Assembly (NCBI GenBank): GCA_039819565.1
Contig: JBCBRU010000247.1
Coordinates: forward strand, 1-11,527
From: JAHQVK01 sp039819565
Lineage (GTDB): Bacteria; Myxococcota; Kuafuiibacteriia; Kuafuiibacteriales; Kuafuiibacteriaceae
Length of the DNA: 11,527 nt
Direction: 5' to 3'
The notes under the pieces are model-generated. The model did no database searches. It had not been told where the DNA came from and saw only the letters and a list, made by a program, of their open reading frames with translations. The stretch's first letter is position 1. Every line of letters begins with the position of its first letter. Position numbers and translations under genes: made by a program. This document shows positions 1-6,654 of the stretch, in pieces.

Positions 1-1319
1 ACCTTGGCGTGTACTACTTTTGGCAGGTCTCCGATTGGACGCCGGAGGACGTCGCCTTCGTCGACGACCGGCTGACCGCGTTCAAGGGGCGGATCGAGCG
101 GGACAACTGGGTCTCCGAGGTCGGGGGCGTCCGGGAGTTGGACCCCGGCGCGGGCGGTCACGACGGCTCCGAGTCGGGTCTCCACGCCTCCGAGGTCGGG
201 GGCGTCCGGGAGGCTGATGCCAGCGAGGGCGGTCTCCACGGCGCCGAGTCGAGTCTCCACGCCACTGAGGTCCGGAGCAGTGGGGAGCTTGAAGGCCGAG
301 AGGGTACCCTCCAGTGAGCCCAGTCGGGTCTCCACGCCTCCGAGGTCGGGCATTTCGGGGAGGCTGATATGGGCGAGGGCGGTCTCTACGGCGCCGAGTC
401 GAGCCTCCACCCCGCCTAGATCGGGAGCCTCTGGCTGCGGGATGCCGGCGAGGGCGGTCTCTACGGCGCCGAGTCGGGCCTCTACGCCCCCGAGGTCTGG
501 TCCTTCGGGAAGGGTGAAGGCGGCCAGCGTGCCTTCCAGTGAGCCGAGTCGGGTCTCGACACCGCCGAGGTCGGGAGCCTCCGGGAGCCTGAAGTCACCC
601 ACGGCGTTCTCGAGCGCTCCGAGCCGGGCTTCGACGCCTCCGAGGTCGGGAGCGTCTGGGACGTGGATGCCGCTGAGGGCGGCTTCAACGGCGCCCAGCC
701 GGGTCTCCACCCCTCCCAGATCGGGGGCGTCGGGGACGCGGATGTTCGCGATCGCCGTCTCGACGGCCCCTAGTCGAGCCTCGACTCCGCCCAGGTCGGG
801 GCCTTCGAGGAGGCTCGCCGCACCGAAGGTCTGCTCGAGGGCAGCCAGGCGGTCGCCCATGCTGCGGAGATCCTCCGACTTCGCCGGGTCCAAGCCAGCC
901 AGCCCGCTTTCGATACTCTCGAGCCGATTCTCTACTCCGCCCAGGTCCGGAAGATCTGGGAAACGTAGGCTCGCGATGGTGGTCTCGAGCTCGACAAGAC
1001 GACGCTCGACAGGACCCAGATCCCCCACATCCTTGGCGAAGGCCGCGATCTCGCTTCGGCTGGCGGTGGCCAGGAGCCGCTCCCGAATATTTCCGAGAGA
1101 ACCGTGCAAAGCCTCGAGCTGCGAAGACAGAGGGCCGAGATCTACCGATGGGCTAGCCATCGCATCCAGCTTAGTATCCAGACTTCGCCGATCCTCGAGG
1201 AGAGCGTAACTCTCGGTGACGTCTTCGAAGCTTCGACGAAACCAGAAGTACGCGCAAAGGGCGCCAAACAGCGCAGCGAGAAGGAGCAGCAGGAGGATTT
1301 GGGCAATGAGATAGGTCAT
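1..1319 (-). CDS. membrane-anchored protein of 25-residue repeats (partial; tail probably disrupted)
   Basis: Starts at ATG 1319, 8 bases after the stop of the OmpA gene, so the two are probably co-transcribed. It reads open to the window edge (439 codons). Residues 3-27 are one hydrophobic helix (IAQILLLLLLAALFGALCAY), followed by FRR, which suggests an inner-membrane anchor. Residues 28-100 look helical. From about 100 to 402 the chain is a tandem array of 25-residue units, consensus PDLGGVETRLGAVETALAGI plus about five variable residues ending in Pro. Each unit is a short amphipathic helix bounded by a Pro/Gly turn. Repeat similarity stops at residue 402 (base 114). The last 37 residues are Pro-rich and are the antisense of a convincing plus-strand HhH tail, so they are probably not native. 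Known: HhH proteins with this kind of N-terminal anchor are common. Function unknown; a spacer or scaffold in the envelope is a guess. Confidence 0.75.
   Translation of the reverse strand, partial: MTYLIAQILLLLLLAALFGALCAYFWFRRSFEDVTESYALLEDRRSLDTKLDAMASPSVDLGPLSSQLEALHGSLGNIRERLLATASRSEIAAFAKDVGDLGPVERRLVELETTIASLRFPDLPDLGGVENRLESIESGLAGLDPAKSEDLRSMGDRLAALEQTFGAASLLEGPDLGGVEARLGAVETAIANIRVPDAPDLGGVETRLGAVEAALSGIHVPDAPDLGGVEARLGALENAVGDFRLPEAPDLGGVETRLGSLEGTLAAFTLPEGPDLGGVEARLGAVETALAGIPQPEAPDLGGVEARLGAVETALAHISLPEMPDLGGVETRLGSLEGTLSAFKLPTAPDLSGVETRLGAVETALAGISLPDAPDLGGVETRLGAVVTARAGVQLPDAPDLGDPVVPLDPPLERGQPVVDEGDVLRRPIGDLPKVVHAK
3..116 (+). pseudogene. C-terminal fragment of a helix-hairpin-helix protein, in inverted position
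   Basis: Seen: plus-strand frame 3 reads from the window edge as a protein-like segment with motifs GVYYFWQVSDWTPEDVAFVD and GRIERDNW. Almost every codon ends in G or C. Known: this pattern (aromatic-rich helix, W-x-P/A-E-x-V-x-x-V-D, then F-x-GRIERD-x-W) ends the helix-hairpin-helix domain found at the C-terminus of many small membrane-anchored proteobacterial proteins often named flap-endonuclease-like. The upstream part of the domain lies outside the window. After about base 116 the frame stays open to a TGA at 315-317, but those codons are only the antisense of the 75-bp repeats and should not be counted as protein. Inferred: this is the displaced tail of the same gene as, or of a paralogue of, the minus-strand repeat protein that starts at 1319. 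The family call rests on pattern memory, not a search. Confidence 0.55.
114..1022 (-). repeat. 75-bp tandem repeat array coding 25-residue units, with 225-bp higher order
   Basis: On the minus strand the Glu of the GGVE motif recurs exactly every 25 residues, at positions 180, 205, 230, 255, 280, 305, 330, 355 and 380 of the protein. Degenerate members sit near 105, 130 and 155. The best-conserved part is bases 114-800; 801-1022 is more diverged. A higher order is visible: the variant unit with GSLEGTL occurs at 255 and 330, each followed by units with GAVETALAGI, giving a three-unit (225-bp) period. Long stretches are identical at DNA level between neighbours, which implies recent duplication or gene conversion. 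The last unit before the junction has lost conserved residues (GAVVTARAG in place of GAVETALAG). Such an array is prone to copy-number change and to assembly collapse. Confidence 0.9.
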
Positions 1320-1327
1320 TTTCGAAC

Positions 1328-2539
1328 TCAGCTTCCGATCACGTGGATTTCGATGCGTCGATTCTTCTGGAGGGCTTCCGCTGAGCCCTCCGTGTTCAAT
1401 GGTCGAGTTTCCCCGTAACCCTTCTTGCGGAGTCGATCGCCGTCGAGACCCCGCTGTTCCAGGGCGGTCGCCACGGACTCGGCCCGGCGCTGGCTCAGGT
1501 CGAGGTTGTAGGCATCGTCGCCGCGATGGTCCGTATGGCCTTCGATGCGCAGCCGGCCGGGGCATTCCTGCGCCGTCTCGGCCACGCGATCCAAGAGCTC
1601 GAAGGCTGAGCTGCGTAGGCGGGCGCTCGCGGTATCGAACTCGATGACGGTGCCGGCGAGCAAGGCTCCGAGCCCAGCCTCGCAGGCGTCCACCTCCTCA
1701 GCCGAGAGCAAGCTCGTCTGCAGGGCGAAAAGGGAACGAAACGCGTCCCCGGACAGGAGCTCTTCGATTCTGGCGCGATGGGCATCAGGGGCCACGCAGA
1801 GGACGTTGAGGGCTCCATCATCTGTGGCCTGAGGTTCGAGTCGACCCTCGCGGCATAGCCCGAGGACTTCGACCCCGCCGAGCCAGGCGCGCTGGGGCGT
1901 AGGTGGGCCCCCCGCCCAGGCGAGATGGTCTTCAATTCGCCTAAGCGGCGGCTCTCCGGTCCCGAGGAGCTCTTCGGCTCGGGCGAGCACCTTGTCGCGA
2001 GCATCGGCGTTTTCGACCCGGCCGATGAGGACGAGCACCCCCTCCGAGCGACGGAGGAAGTATGCGACGGAGCTGGTGGGGACCTCCTCGAGCGCGCCGG
2101 ACTGCGGCGCGGCTTCGACGCGGGTCGTCTCGCCTCCCTCGCCTGCGCACGGCGTACAGGACGCGACGGACGGTGCTTCGAAGCGAGCTACGACCCGCCG
2201 GGGGGCCTGATAGCTGCCCAAGATCGTGCGTCCCTGGCTCGCCCGCAACCTGTCTATCACCGCGGCCGCAGCCGCACCGGAAGGGGCCTGACCGGAGGCG
2301 ATCAGCTCACGACCTCGGACCTCGAGTTGGGCCCATTCACGCTCGGCGGGGCTCAGGGTCTTGCGGGCCGCTTCCAGGACATCGTCCTCGATCCATCGAG
2401 CGGCAAGAGCGCTTCCCCCGAGAAGGAGGAGAGCTCCGAGCGGTAGGACCCAAGCCCAGAACTTCCAGCCTTGGGCGTGTGGCTCGACGATGCGCCGACG
2501 CCTGCGGATTTCGGCTCTAGCGGCCGTGACCTCTTCCAT
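1328..2539 (-). CDS. OmpA-family peptidoglycan-binding protein with N-terminal membrane anchor
   Basis: 403 residues from ATG 2539, preceded by AAGGTGGAG as ribosome-binding site. A GTG at 2545 would add two residues. The N-terminus is basic (RRRRR near 12-16), followed by a single hydrophobic segment at about 27-47, so it is probably anchored in the inner membrane by an uncleaved helix rather than being a beta-barrel. Residues about 53-195 contain one or two weak BON-like stretches (for example VRGRELIASGQAP), and a CxxC sits at about 128-131. The C-terminal domain (about 297-403) is a clear OmpA/MotB domain: IEFDTASA, GHTDHRGDDAYN, LSQRRAESV and NRRIEIHV. By comparison with characterised OmpA domains, Asp337 (GHTD) and Arg352 (RRA) should bind the diaminopimelate of peptidoglycan. 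It is the first gene of an operon with the repeat protein. Likely role: tethering the envelope to peptidoglycan; the exact function is unknown. Confidence 0.88.
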   Translation of the reverse strand: MEEVTAARAEIRRRRRIVEPHAQGWKFWAWVLPLGALLLLGGSALAARWIEDDVLEAARKTLSPAEREWAQLEVRGRELIASGQAPSGAAAAAVIDRLRASQGRTILGSYQAPRRVVARFEAPSVASCTPCAGEGGETTRVEAAPQSGALEEVPTSSVAYFLRRSEGVLVLIGRVENADARDKVLARAEELLGTGEPPLRRIEDHLAWAGGPPTPQRAWLGGVEVLGLCREGRLEPQATDDGALNVLCVAPDAHRARIEELLSGDAFRSLFALQTSLLSAEEVDACEAGLGALLAGTVIEFDTASARLRSSAFELLDRVAETAQECPGRLRIEGHTDHRGDDAYNLDLSQRRAESVATALEQRGLDGDRLRKKGYGETRPLNTEGSAEALQKNRRIEIHVIGS

Positions 2540-2659
2540 CTCCACCTTGAACCTAGACGTAGACGGCTACGCAAAGAAGGGCCTGGGTATTCAAAAAAAA
2601 CATGCGACGCGCCTTTTTTGCTTGCGTAGCCTAGGTTCGAGACTCTGACCATCCTCCCC
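2540..2659. promoter_or_regulatory. divergent promoter region between the OmpA operon and the zinc-ribbon gene
   Basis: These 120 bases separate two start codons that point away from each other, so both promoters should lie here. The middle is AT-richer than the rest of the window, with A8 at 2593-2600 and T6 at 2614-2619. I could not find a convincing -35/-10 pair for either direction. The OmpA side has a good ribosome-binding site (AAGGTGGAG before ATG 2539). The zinc-ribbon side has none (GACCATCCTCCCC before ATG 2660), so that gene may be weakly translated or leaderless. The region is dominated by the inverted repeat annotated separately. Confidence 0.6.
2549..2638. repeat. interrupted 17-bp inverted repeat in the divergent intergenic region
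   Basis: Left arm: GAACCTAG (2549-2556), nine extra bases (2557-2565), then GCTACGCAA (2566-2574). Right arm: TTGCGTAGC (2622-2630) directly followed by CTAGGTTC (2631-2638). The right arm is the perfect reverse complement of the left arm once the nine bases are skipped. The 47-base centre also pairs partly: GCAAAGAAGG (2571-2580) against CCTTTTTTGC (2612-2621), with one mismatch. The left arm ends just before the ribosome-binding site of the OmpA gene. Possible roles are a symmetric operator controlling both genes, a leader hairpin near the OmpA ribosome-binding site, or a short palindromic repeat element. Confidence 0.7.
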
Positions 2660-3079
2660 ATGTGGTTGTTTCTTGGGACCGGCAAGCGCTACCAGCCGGT
2701 GCCCGGCGGGCGGGAGATGCAGCGACACTGCGAGCAGTGCGCGCGGAGCACGGTCTTCTATGAGAAAAAGGTGAGTCGAACGGTCTCGCTCTACTTCGTG
2801 GACCTCGCCGCCTTCGACCCTCGCTACGTGATGGCTTGCGGCGCCTGTGGTGCCGCCTTCGCGGTCGATGATCGGGTATCTCCCGACACCCTCGGCGACA
2901 CTCAGCAAGGGACGGCGTTGGGTGTTCTAGGAAGCGCGGCCGCGCGCGCCCAGCAGGCCGTCGCCGACGGGGATGTGCAGAGGAAGGCCGAAGAGCTCGG
3001 AGACGCTGCCTCGGAAGCCTGGGGACGCGCCCGCCGCTCCGTCGGCGAATGGATACAGCGCAAGACCAAGAAGGACTAA
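2660..3079 (+). CDS. small zinc-ribbon-like protein with helical C-terminal tail
   Basis: 139 residues from ATG 2660. The start is supported by the N-terminal pattern MWLFLGTGKRYQPV, which resembles a family of small proteins beginning with a short hydrophobic strand plus G-T/x-K/R before a zinc ribbon. Two CxxC pairs, C24-C27 (CEQC) and C60-C63 (CGAC), can form a four-cysteine zinc site; between them is a beta-rich stretch (VSLYFVDL). Residues about 80-139 are Ala/Gln/Arg-rich and probably helical, ending in a basic tail (IQRKTKKD). No ribosome-binding site is visible. It is divergent from the OmpA gene and lies 46 bases before the hydrolase lipoprotein gene on the same strand, so the two may share a transcript. 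Molecular role unknown; the zinc-ribbon call is by motif only. Confidence 0.75.
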   Translation: MWLFLGTGKRYQPVPGGREMQRHCEQCARSTVFYEKKVSRTVSLYFVDLAAFDPRYVMACGACGAAFAVDDRVSPDTLGDTQQGTALGVLGSAAARAQQAVADGDVQRKAEELGDAASEAWGRARRSVGEWIQRKTKKD

Positions 3080-3125
3080 GCCGGTGCTCTTGGCATCGGC
3101 CTCCGCGGCGCCTAGGAAGATCCCC

Positions 3126-4631
3126 ATGGGGAGAAACTTCGCGTTATACATGGCGGCCGTCAGCCTCGGAAGCGTGGCCTGCGGGGACTCGGAGGATCTG
3201 CCGGGGGGGGATCCGGCTGCGGATGCAGGCGTCGCCGATGCGGGGAGCGTCGAGCCCGACAGCGGGGTCAGCGACGTCGGGGCTGCCGACGCGGGAGCGG
3301 CCGACGTTGGGGCCGCGGACTCCGGATTCGTCCCTCCGGCTTTCGGGGAGTGGGTCATGTACGCGCCGGAGGGGGCGACCTGCGCCGACGGGAGCCCCTA
3401 TCGGTTCTTCGTTGAGTTCTCGGAGACCTCGGACGATGTGGTGCTCTTCTTCGAAGGGGGTGGGGCTTGCTGGGACTATGCAAGCTGCACCGGAACCGGT
3501 GTCCGCTCGGCCGCCAACCGGGATGGCATCCCGGAAGATCACGCTGCTCGTTACGCCGACTTTCTCGGATTTGGGGTGTCGGTCAACCAGGTGTTTCCTC
3601 TGCTCAATGGGGAGGCGTCGGTCAGCCCCGTCCACAACTGGAACAAGGTCTTCGTGCCGTACTGCACGGGGGATGTGTTCGCCGGAAATCGGATCGTGAC
3701 CTATACGGACCCTGGGGGCGAAGCGGACGACCTCGTCTTCCACCACACGGGTCACCAGAACATCCTCACGATGTTGCCTCTTCTGCAGGAGATGTTCCCA
3801 GCCATCCCCAAGATGCTCGTTAGTGGCTGTAGTGCCGGGGGCTCCGGGGCTATCAACAACTATTCGACGCTTCGGGACGGGCTGGGGCCGGACCGTGGCT
3901 ACCTCATCAACGACTCCGGGCCGATCTTTCCGGACACCAGCTCCACGAGTCGGTCGCGCCCCCTCCACGACCGCGTTCGGGAAGCGTGGGGCCTGGATGC
4001 TACCATCAATAGCATCGATGGCGCCGATGAGATTCTCGCAGACTTCGGGAACATCAACGCCGTATTGGCGCGTAACTATCCGGATGACCGATTTGCTTCG
4101 GTCTTCTTTCAGCTCGACTACAACTATGCCCTCTACTCCTATGAGCGCTTCTATGAGGTCGCCCCCGACGGGCAGATTCAGATCTTCGGCGACGGGGGAG
4201 GGGTGTCCGGGCTGGGCCTCGACGAAGGGCGCGCCGTCGATCGCTCCGCGGTATACTCTCTGTGGGCCGACGATACGGCGCTCCTGCGGAGTCAGTCCGA
4301 CGCCGGCTCAAACCAGAGCTACTTCCTGCCCTTTTTCCGTCGGACGAACGACAGTCACTGTCTCCTCGTGCCTGGGGTCGACGACGTACCTCCAGAGCGG
4401 CTGGTGGAGTTCATCACCAGCGCTTTCGATCAGGTGGCTTGGGCGGGCACCGAGCTCCCGGGGCCCGACGGCCCGCTGAACGTGAGGGCGTACGTAGACC
4501 GGGTCCTAGACAATACCCAGCCGCTCGAGAGCTTCTTCGAGGCCGAGTCTGAAGGCCCCTTTGCCCCGTGCGTTCCGGGGCGCCCCGAGTTCGACGCCGC
4601 CGCCTGCGAAGCGGCGGTAGGCTCGAACTGA
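3126..4631 (+). CDS. pectinacetylesterase/Notum-family serine hydrolase lipoprotein
   Basis: 501 residues from ATG 3126, with AGGAAG eight bases upstream. The frame is open back to 2973, but that extension overlaps the zinc-ribbon gene and would bury the signal peptide. Residues 1-18 are a signal sequence ending in a slightly atypical lipobox (GSVAC), so Cys19 should be lipidated. Residues 20-68 are an Asp/Ala/Gly/Val-rich linker (DAGVADAG, GAADAGAADVGAAD), typical of myxobacterial surface lipoproteins. The rest matches the pectinacetylesterase/Notum family: FFEGGGACWD (108-117), NWNKVFVPYCTGD (171-183), nucleophile elbow GCSAGGSG with Ser236, NDSGP (262-266), an Asp near 331 in FQLDYNYA, and NDSHC with His411. 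Ser236, Asp331 and His411 are the likely triad. Expected activity is carboxylester hydrolysis (deacetylation or deacylation). The substrate cannot be told; pectin itself is not implied. Confidence 0.9.
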   Translation: MGRNFALYMAAVSLGSVACGDSEDLPGGDPAADAGVADAGSVEPDSGVSDVGAADAGAADVGAADSGFVPPAFGEWVMYAPEGATCADGSPYRFFVEFSETSDDVVLFFEGGGACWDYASCTGTGVRSAANRDGIPEDHAARYADFLGFGVSVNQVFPLLNGEASVSPVHNWNKVFVPYCTGDVFAGNRIVTYTDPGGEADDLVFHHTGHQNILTMLPLLQEMFPAIPKMLVSGCSAGGSGAINNYSTLRDGLGPDRGYLINDSGPIFPDTSSTSRSRPLHDRVREAWGLDATINSIDGADEILADFGNINAVLARNYPDDRFASVFFQLDYNYALYSYERFYEVAPDGQIQIFGDGGGVSGLGLDEGRAVDRSAVYSLWADDTALLRSQSDAGSNQSYFLPFFRRTNDSHCLLVPGVDDVPPERLVEFITSAFDQVAWAGTELPGPDGPLNVRAYVDRVLDNTQPLESFFEAESEGPFAPCVPGRPEFDAAACEAAVGSN

Positions 4632-4766
4632 TGGAGGACACTGATAGTGGAGGGCGAAAAAGATATGATGGGCCCGTGTCGGCTGCGGTCCCAGTCGAAG
4701 AGAAGGAGAATGAGGCGCCTCGGGGAGGCAATGAGCAGGGCTGCGGTACGAGCCACCCGCGGTGCT
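4632..4766. other. convergent intergenic gap, hydrolase lipoprotein / kinase-FGE
   Basis: These 135 bases lie between two converging stop codons. The only structure I see is the palindrome GAGGCGCCTC (4712-4721) overlapping a small hairpin GCCTC-GGG-GAGGC (4717-4729). Neither is followed by a T-tract, so an intrinsic terminator is not supported. There is no credible small gene: the minus-strand frame here is mostly antisense to the hydrolase C-terminus. Confidence 0.5.
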
Positions 4767-6575
4767 TTAGAGGGACTTGGCGCAGCGGAAACCGAGGTAG
4801 GCGCCGCGGTGGTCTGCGGATTCGATGCTTCTCGAGGTCACCCGAGCCGACTTCGGAGGCTCCATAAAGCTGGCCCCTCGGAATACGCGCCGGTCGGAGG
4901 GGCTCTCGGCCTCCGGGGCGGTCCACTCCCACACGTTGCCCACCATGTCGAGAGCCCCGACGGGTGACTTGCCGGCCGGGATCTCTCCTACGGGGCCCGT
5001 CGTCGGGCGAAGATCCGAGTAGAGGATGTTCCCGGCTTTCCATCCATGCTTACGGTAGGCCGTGCGGTCGAGAAGGTTGGCCTTCCGATCGACCGGCACT
5101 TCATGGCCCCACGGAAACCTCCGCGCGTCGGTGCCTCGGGCGGCGCGCTCCCACTCCGCCTCCGTGGGCAAGCGGGCCTCCCGAAATGCGCAGTAGGCGG
5201 TCGCTTGGTGCCAAGATACGCAGTTGATGGGATGGGTTGAGCGGCCCTCCTTGCCCCAATTGCAGTGCTCGCCGAGCTGCGCAGGTGTTCCTGCACGAGT
5301 CGCTCTGCCGTCGAGACCCTCGTCCGTGCACGCTCCGGCGCGCACGCACGCCTCGTAGCGTGCGACGGAGACTTCGACCTTATCGATGGCAAAGGAGGCC
5401 ACCGCCTTCGGTCCTCCGGGCACGGGGCAAGAGGCGTCCGATGACTTCACGCACCCCATGAAGAAGCTTCCCGCCGGGACCTTCAACATGCCCGTCGGAA
5501 CCGGTTCAGGTCCGAGCGGAATCCAAGCACGCGCGGCTACGGCCAGATCTACATGCGCAGGCCAGACGTACACGCCGGTGCCGAGCATAGCGGTGACGAG
5601 AAGGGCAGCTACCGGCCAGCGCCTCGTCGTCGGCACGGGCGGCTCGAGGTCTTCCAGGAGGTTCCGCAGGCGTCGAACCAGGTGATCCATGCTCCGGGGG
5701 CGATGCTCGGGCTCCTTTTCGAGCATCTCGAGAACGAGGTTTCCGACGTCGTCGGGGATCTCGAGCTCCAGTGGGAGCGCCGGGGGCTCCTGCATAAGGT
5801 GCTTTCCGGCCACGCTTGCGGTGGTCCCCTCGAAGGGGCGATGCCCCACCAAGCACTCCCACGCGATGACCCCGAGAGCGTAGATGTCCGTAGCGGGACA
5901 CGGGCGTCCCTCGAACTGCTCCGGAGCCATGTAGTGGGGTGAGCCCACGAACATACCCGTGCGGGTACGCGGGGCCCCCTCGTGAGCCCCGGTGTCCATC
6001 GTCTTCACAATGCCAAAGTCAAGAATTCGGATGGACGGGGCGCTCGGCGTCCCCTCGTTCACGAGGAAGATATTCGCCGGCTTGAGATCTCGATGCACCA
6101 AGCCCCGGGCGTGGGCCACGCTCATGCCCGTGGCGACCTCCGCCACCAGCATGAGCGCTTCGGTCGGGGACATCCGACTTCGGTCCTGCAGGATATCCTG
6201 CAGGGTCCGGCCCTCGAGGAGCTCCATCGCGATGTAGAGAACGCCGTCCGCCTCTCCGTGGTTTCGAACCTTGACGATGCGCGGGTCCTTGAGGGTCGAA
6301 AGGCAGCGAGCTTCCTGCCGAAAGCGCGCCCGCATATCCTCCCGCTCCGAGGGCAGGAAGGTGCTCTCCCGAAGGAGCTTGAGAGCGACGATGTCCCCAC
6401 TCTGAAGGTCATGGGCTTTCCAGACGTCGCCCATACCCCCAGCCCCCAAGACGTCGATCAGGACGTAGCGCTCCCCCACCACGTCGCCCTCCACGGCTTC
6501 GCGAGGTTCGTCGTCGGCGGGATCCCGCAGCGGGCGGACGCGGACGGTTTCTTCGAAGTCGTCCTCTTCGTCCAC
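4767..6575 (-). CDS. membrane-anchored Ser/Thr protein kinase fused to an FGE-sulfatase-like domain
   Basis: 602 residues from GTG 6575, the only start codon near the domain boundary in this frame; no clear ribosome-binding site. It has an acidic N-terminus (residues 1-33), then a complete Hanks-type kinase: Gly-rich loop GAGGMGDV (44-51), Lys66 in VALK, HRDLKPAN (161-168), DFG (186-188), APE (217-219) and DIYALGV (230-236). All catalytic residues are present, so it should be active. One transmembrane segment lies at about 319-337. The C-terminal half (about 360-602) is an FGE-sulfatase/SUMF1-like domain: VPAGSFFMGC, EVSVARYEAC, RLPTEAEWERAARG, GNVWEWT, RVFRGASF and GFRCAK. The Cys pair of true formylglycine-generating enzymes, after the RGGSW-like motif, is absent (ASFMEPPKSARVTSRS), so this domain is probably a sensor or binding module. 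The gene lies 79 bases downstream of trpS on the same strand. Confidence 0.93.
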   Translation of the reverse strand: MDEEDDFEETVRVRPLRDPADDEPREAVEGDVVGERYVLIDVLGAGGMGDVWKAHDLQSGDIVALKLLRESTFLPSEREDMRARFRQEARCLSTLKDPRIVKVRNHGEADGVLYIAMELLEGRTLQDILQDRSRMSPTEALMLVAEVATGMSVAHARGLVHRDLKPANIFLVNEGTPSAPSIRILDFGIVKTMDTGAHEGAPRTRTGMFVGSPHYMAPEQFEGRPCPATDIYALGVIAWECLVGHRPFEGTTASVAGKHLMQEPPALPLELEIPDDVGNLVLEMLEKEPEHRPRSMDHLVRRLRNLLEDLEPPVPTTRRWPVAALLVTAMLGTGVYVWPAHVDLAVAARAWIPLGPEPVPTGMLKVPAGSFFMGCVKSSDASCPVPGGPKAVASFAIDKVEVSVARYEACVRAGACTDEGLDGRATRAGTPAQLGEHCNWGKEGRSTHPINCVSWHQATAYCAFREARLPTEAEWERAARGTDARRFPWGHEVPVDRKANLLDRTAYRKHGWKAGNILYSDLRPTTGPVGEIPAGKSPVGALDMVGNVWEWTAPEAESPSDRRVFRGASFMEPPKSARVTSRSIESADHRGAYLGFRCAKSL

Positions 6576-6654
6576 GGCCCCCGCATCGGCCGGAGCCTCC
6601 GCGGTGTTGAAGACCCGCCGCGCAAAAAGGAACTCGACGTCGCGTCCTGAGGCG

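Noticed and set aside
217..1209. Plus-strand open frame of 330 codons rich in Ser/Arg/Pro repeats
   Set aside because: It is the antisense of the 75-bp repeat array. The minus strand has the membrane anchor, the operon context and sensible helical units; this frame has no plausible start context or fold.
2973..3125. N-terminal extension of the hydrolase lipoprotein frame
   Set aside because: It overlaps the zinc-ribbon gene in another frame, has no signal-peptide character, and a good ribosome-binding site precedes ATG 3126.
4597..4617. GC-rich hairpin CCGCCGC...GCGGCGG at the end of the hydrolase gene
   Set aside because: Explained by the Ala-rich C-terminal codons, and no T-tract follows, so not called a terminator.
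4430..4756. Minus-strand 108-codon frame between the converging genes
   Set aside because: Mostly antisense to the conserved C-terminus of the hydrolase; no domain and no ribosome-binding site.
6584..6600. GGAGG with an ATG at good spacing upstream of the kinase
   Set aside because: That ATG is out of frame with the kinase; the acidic N-terminus from GTG 6575 is in frame and fits.
5982..6650. Plus-strand 222-codon frame
   Set aside because: Antisense shadow of the kinase catalytic domain, whose motifs are unmistakable on the minus strand.
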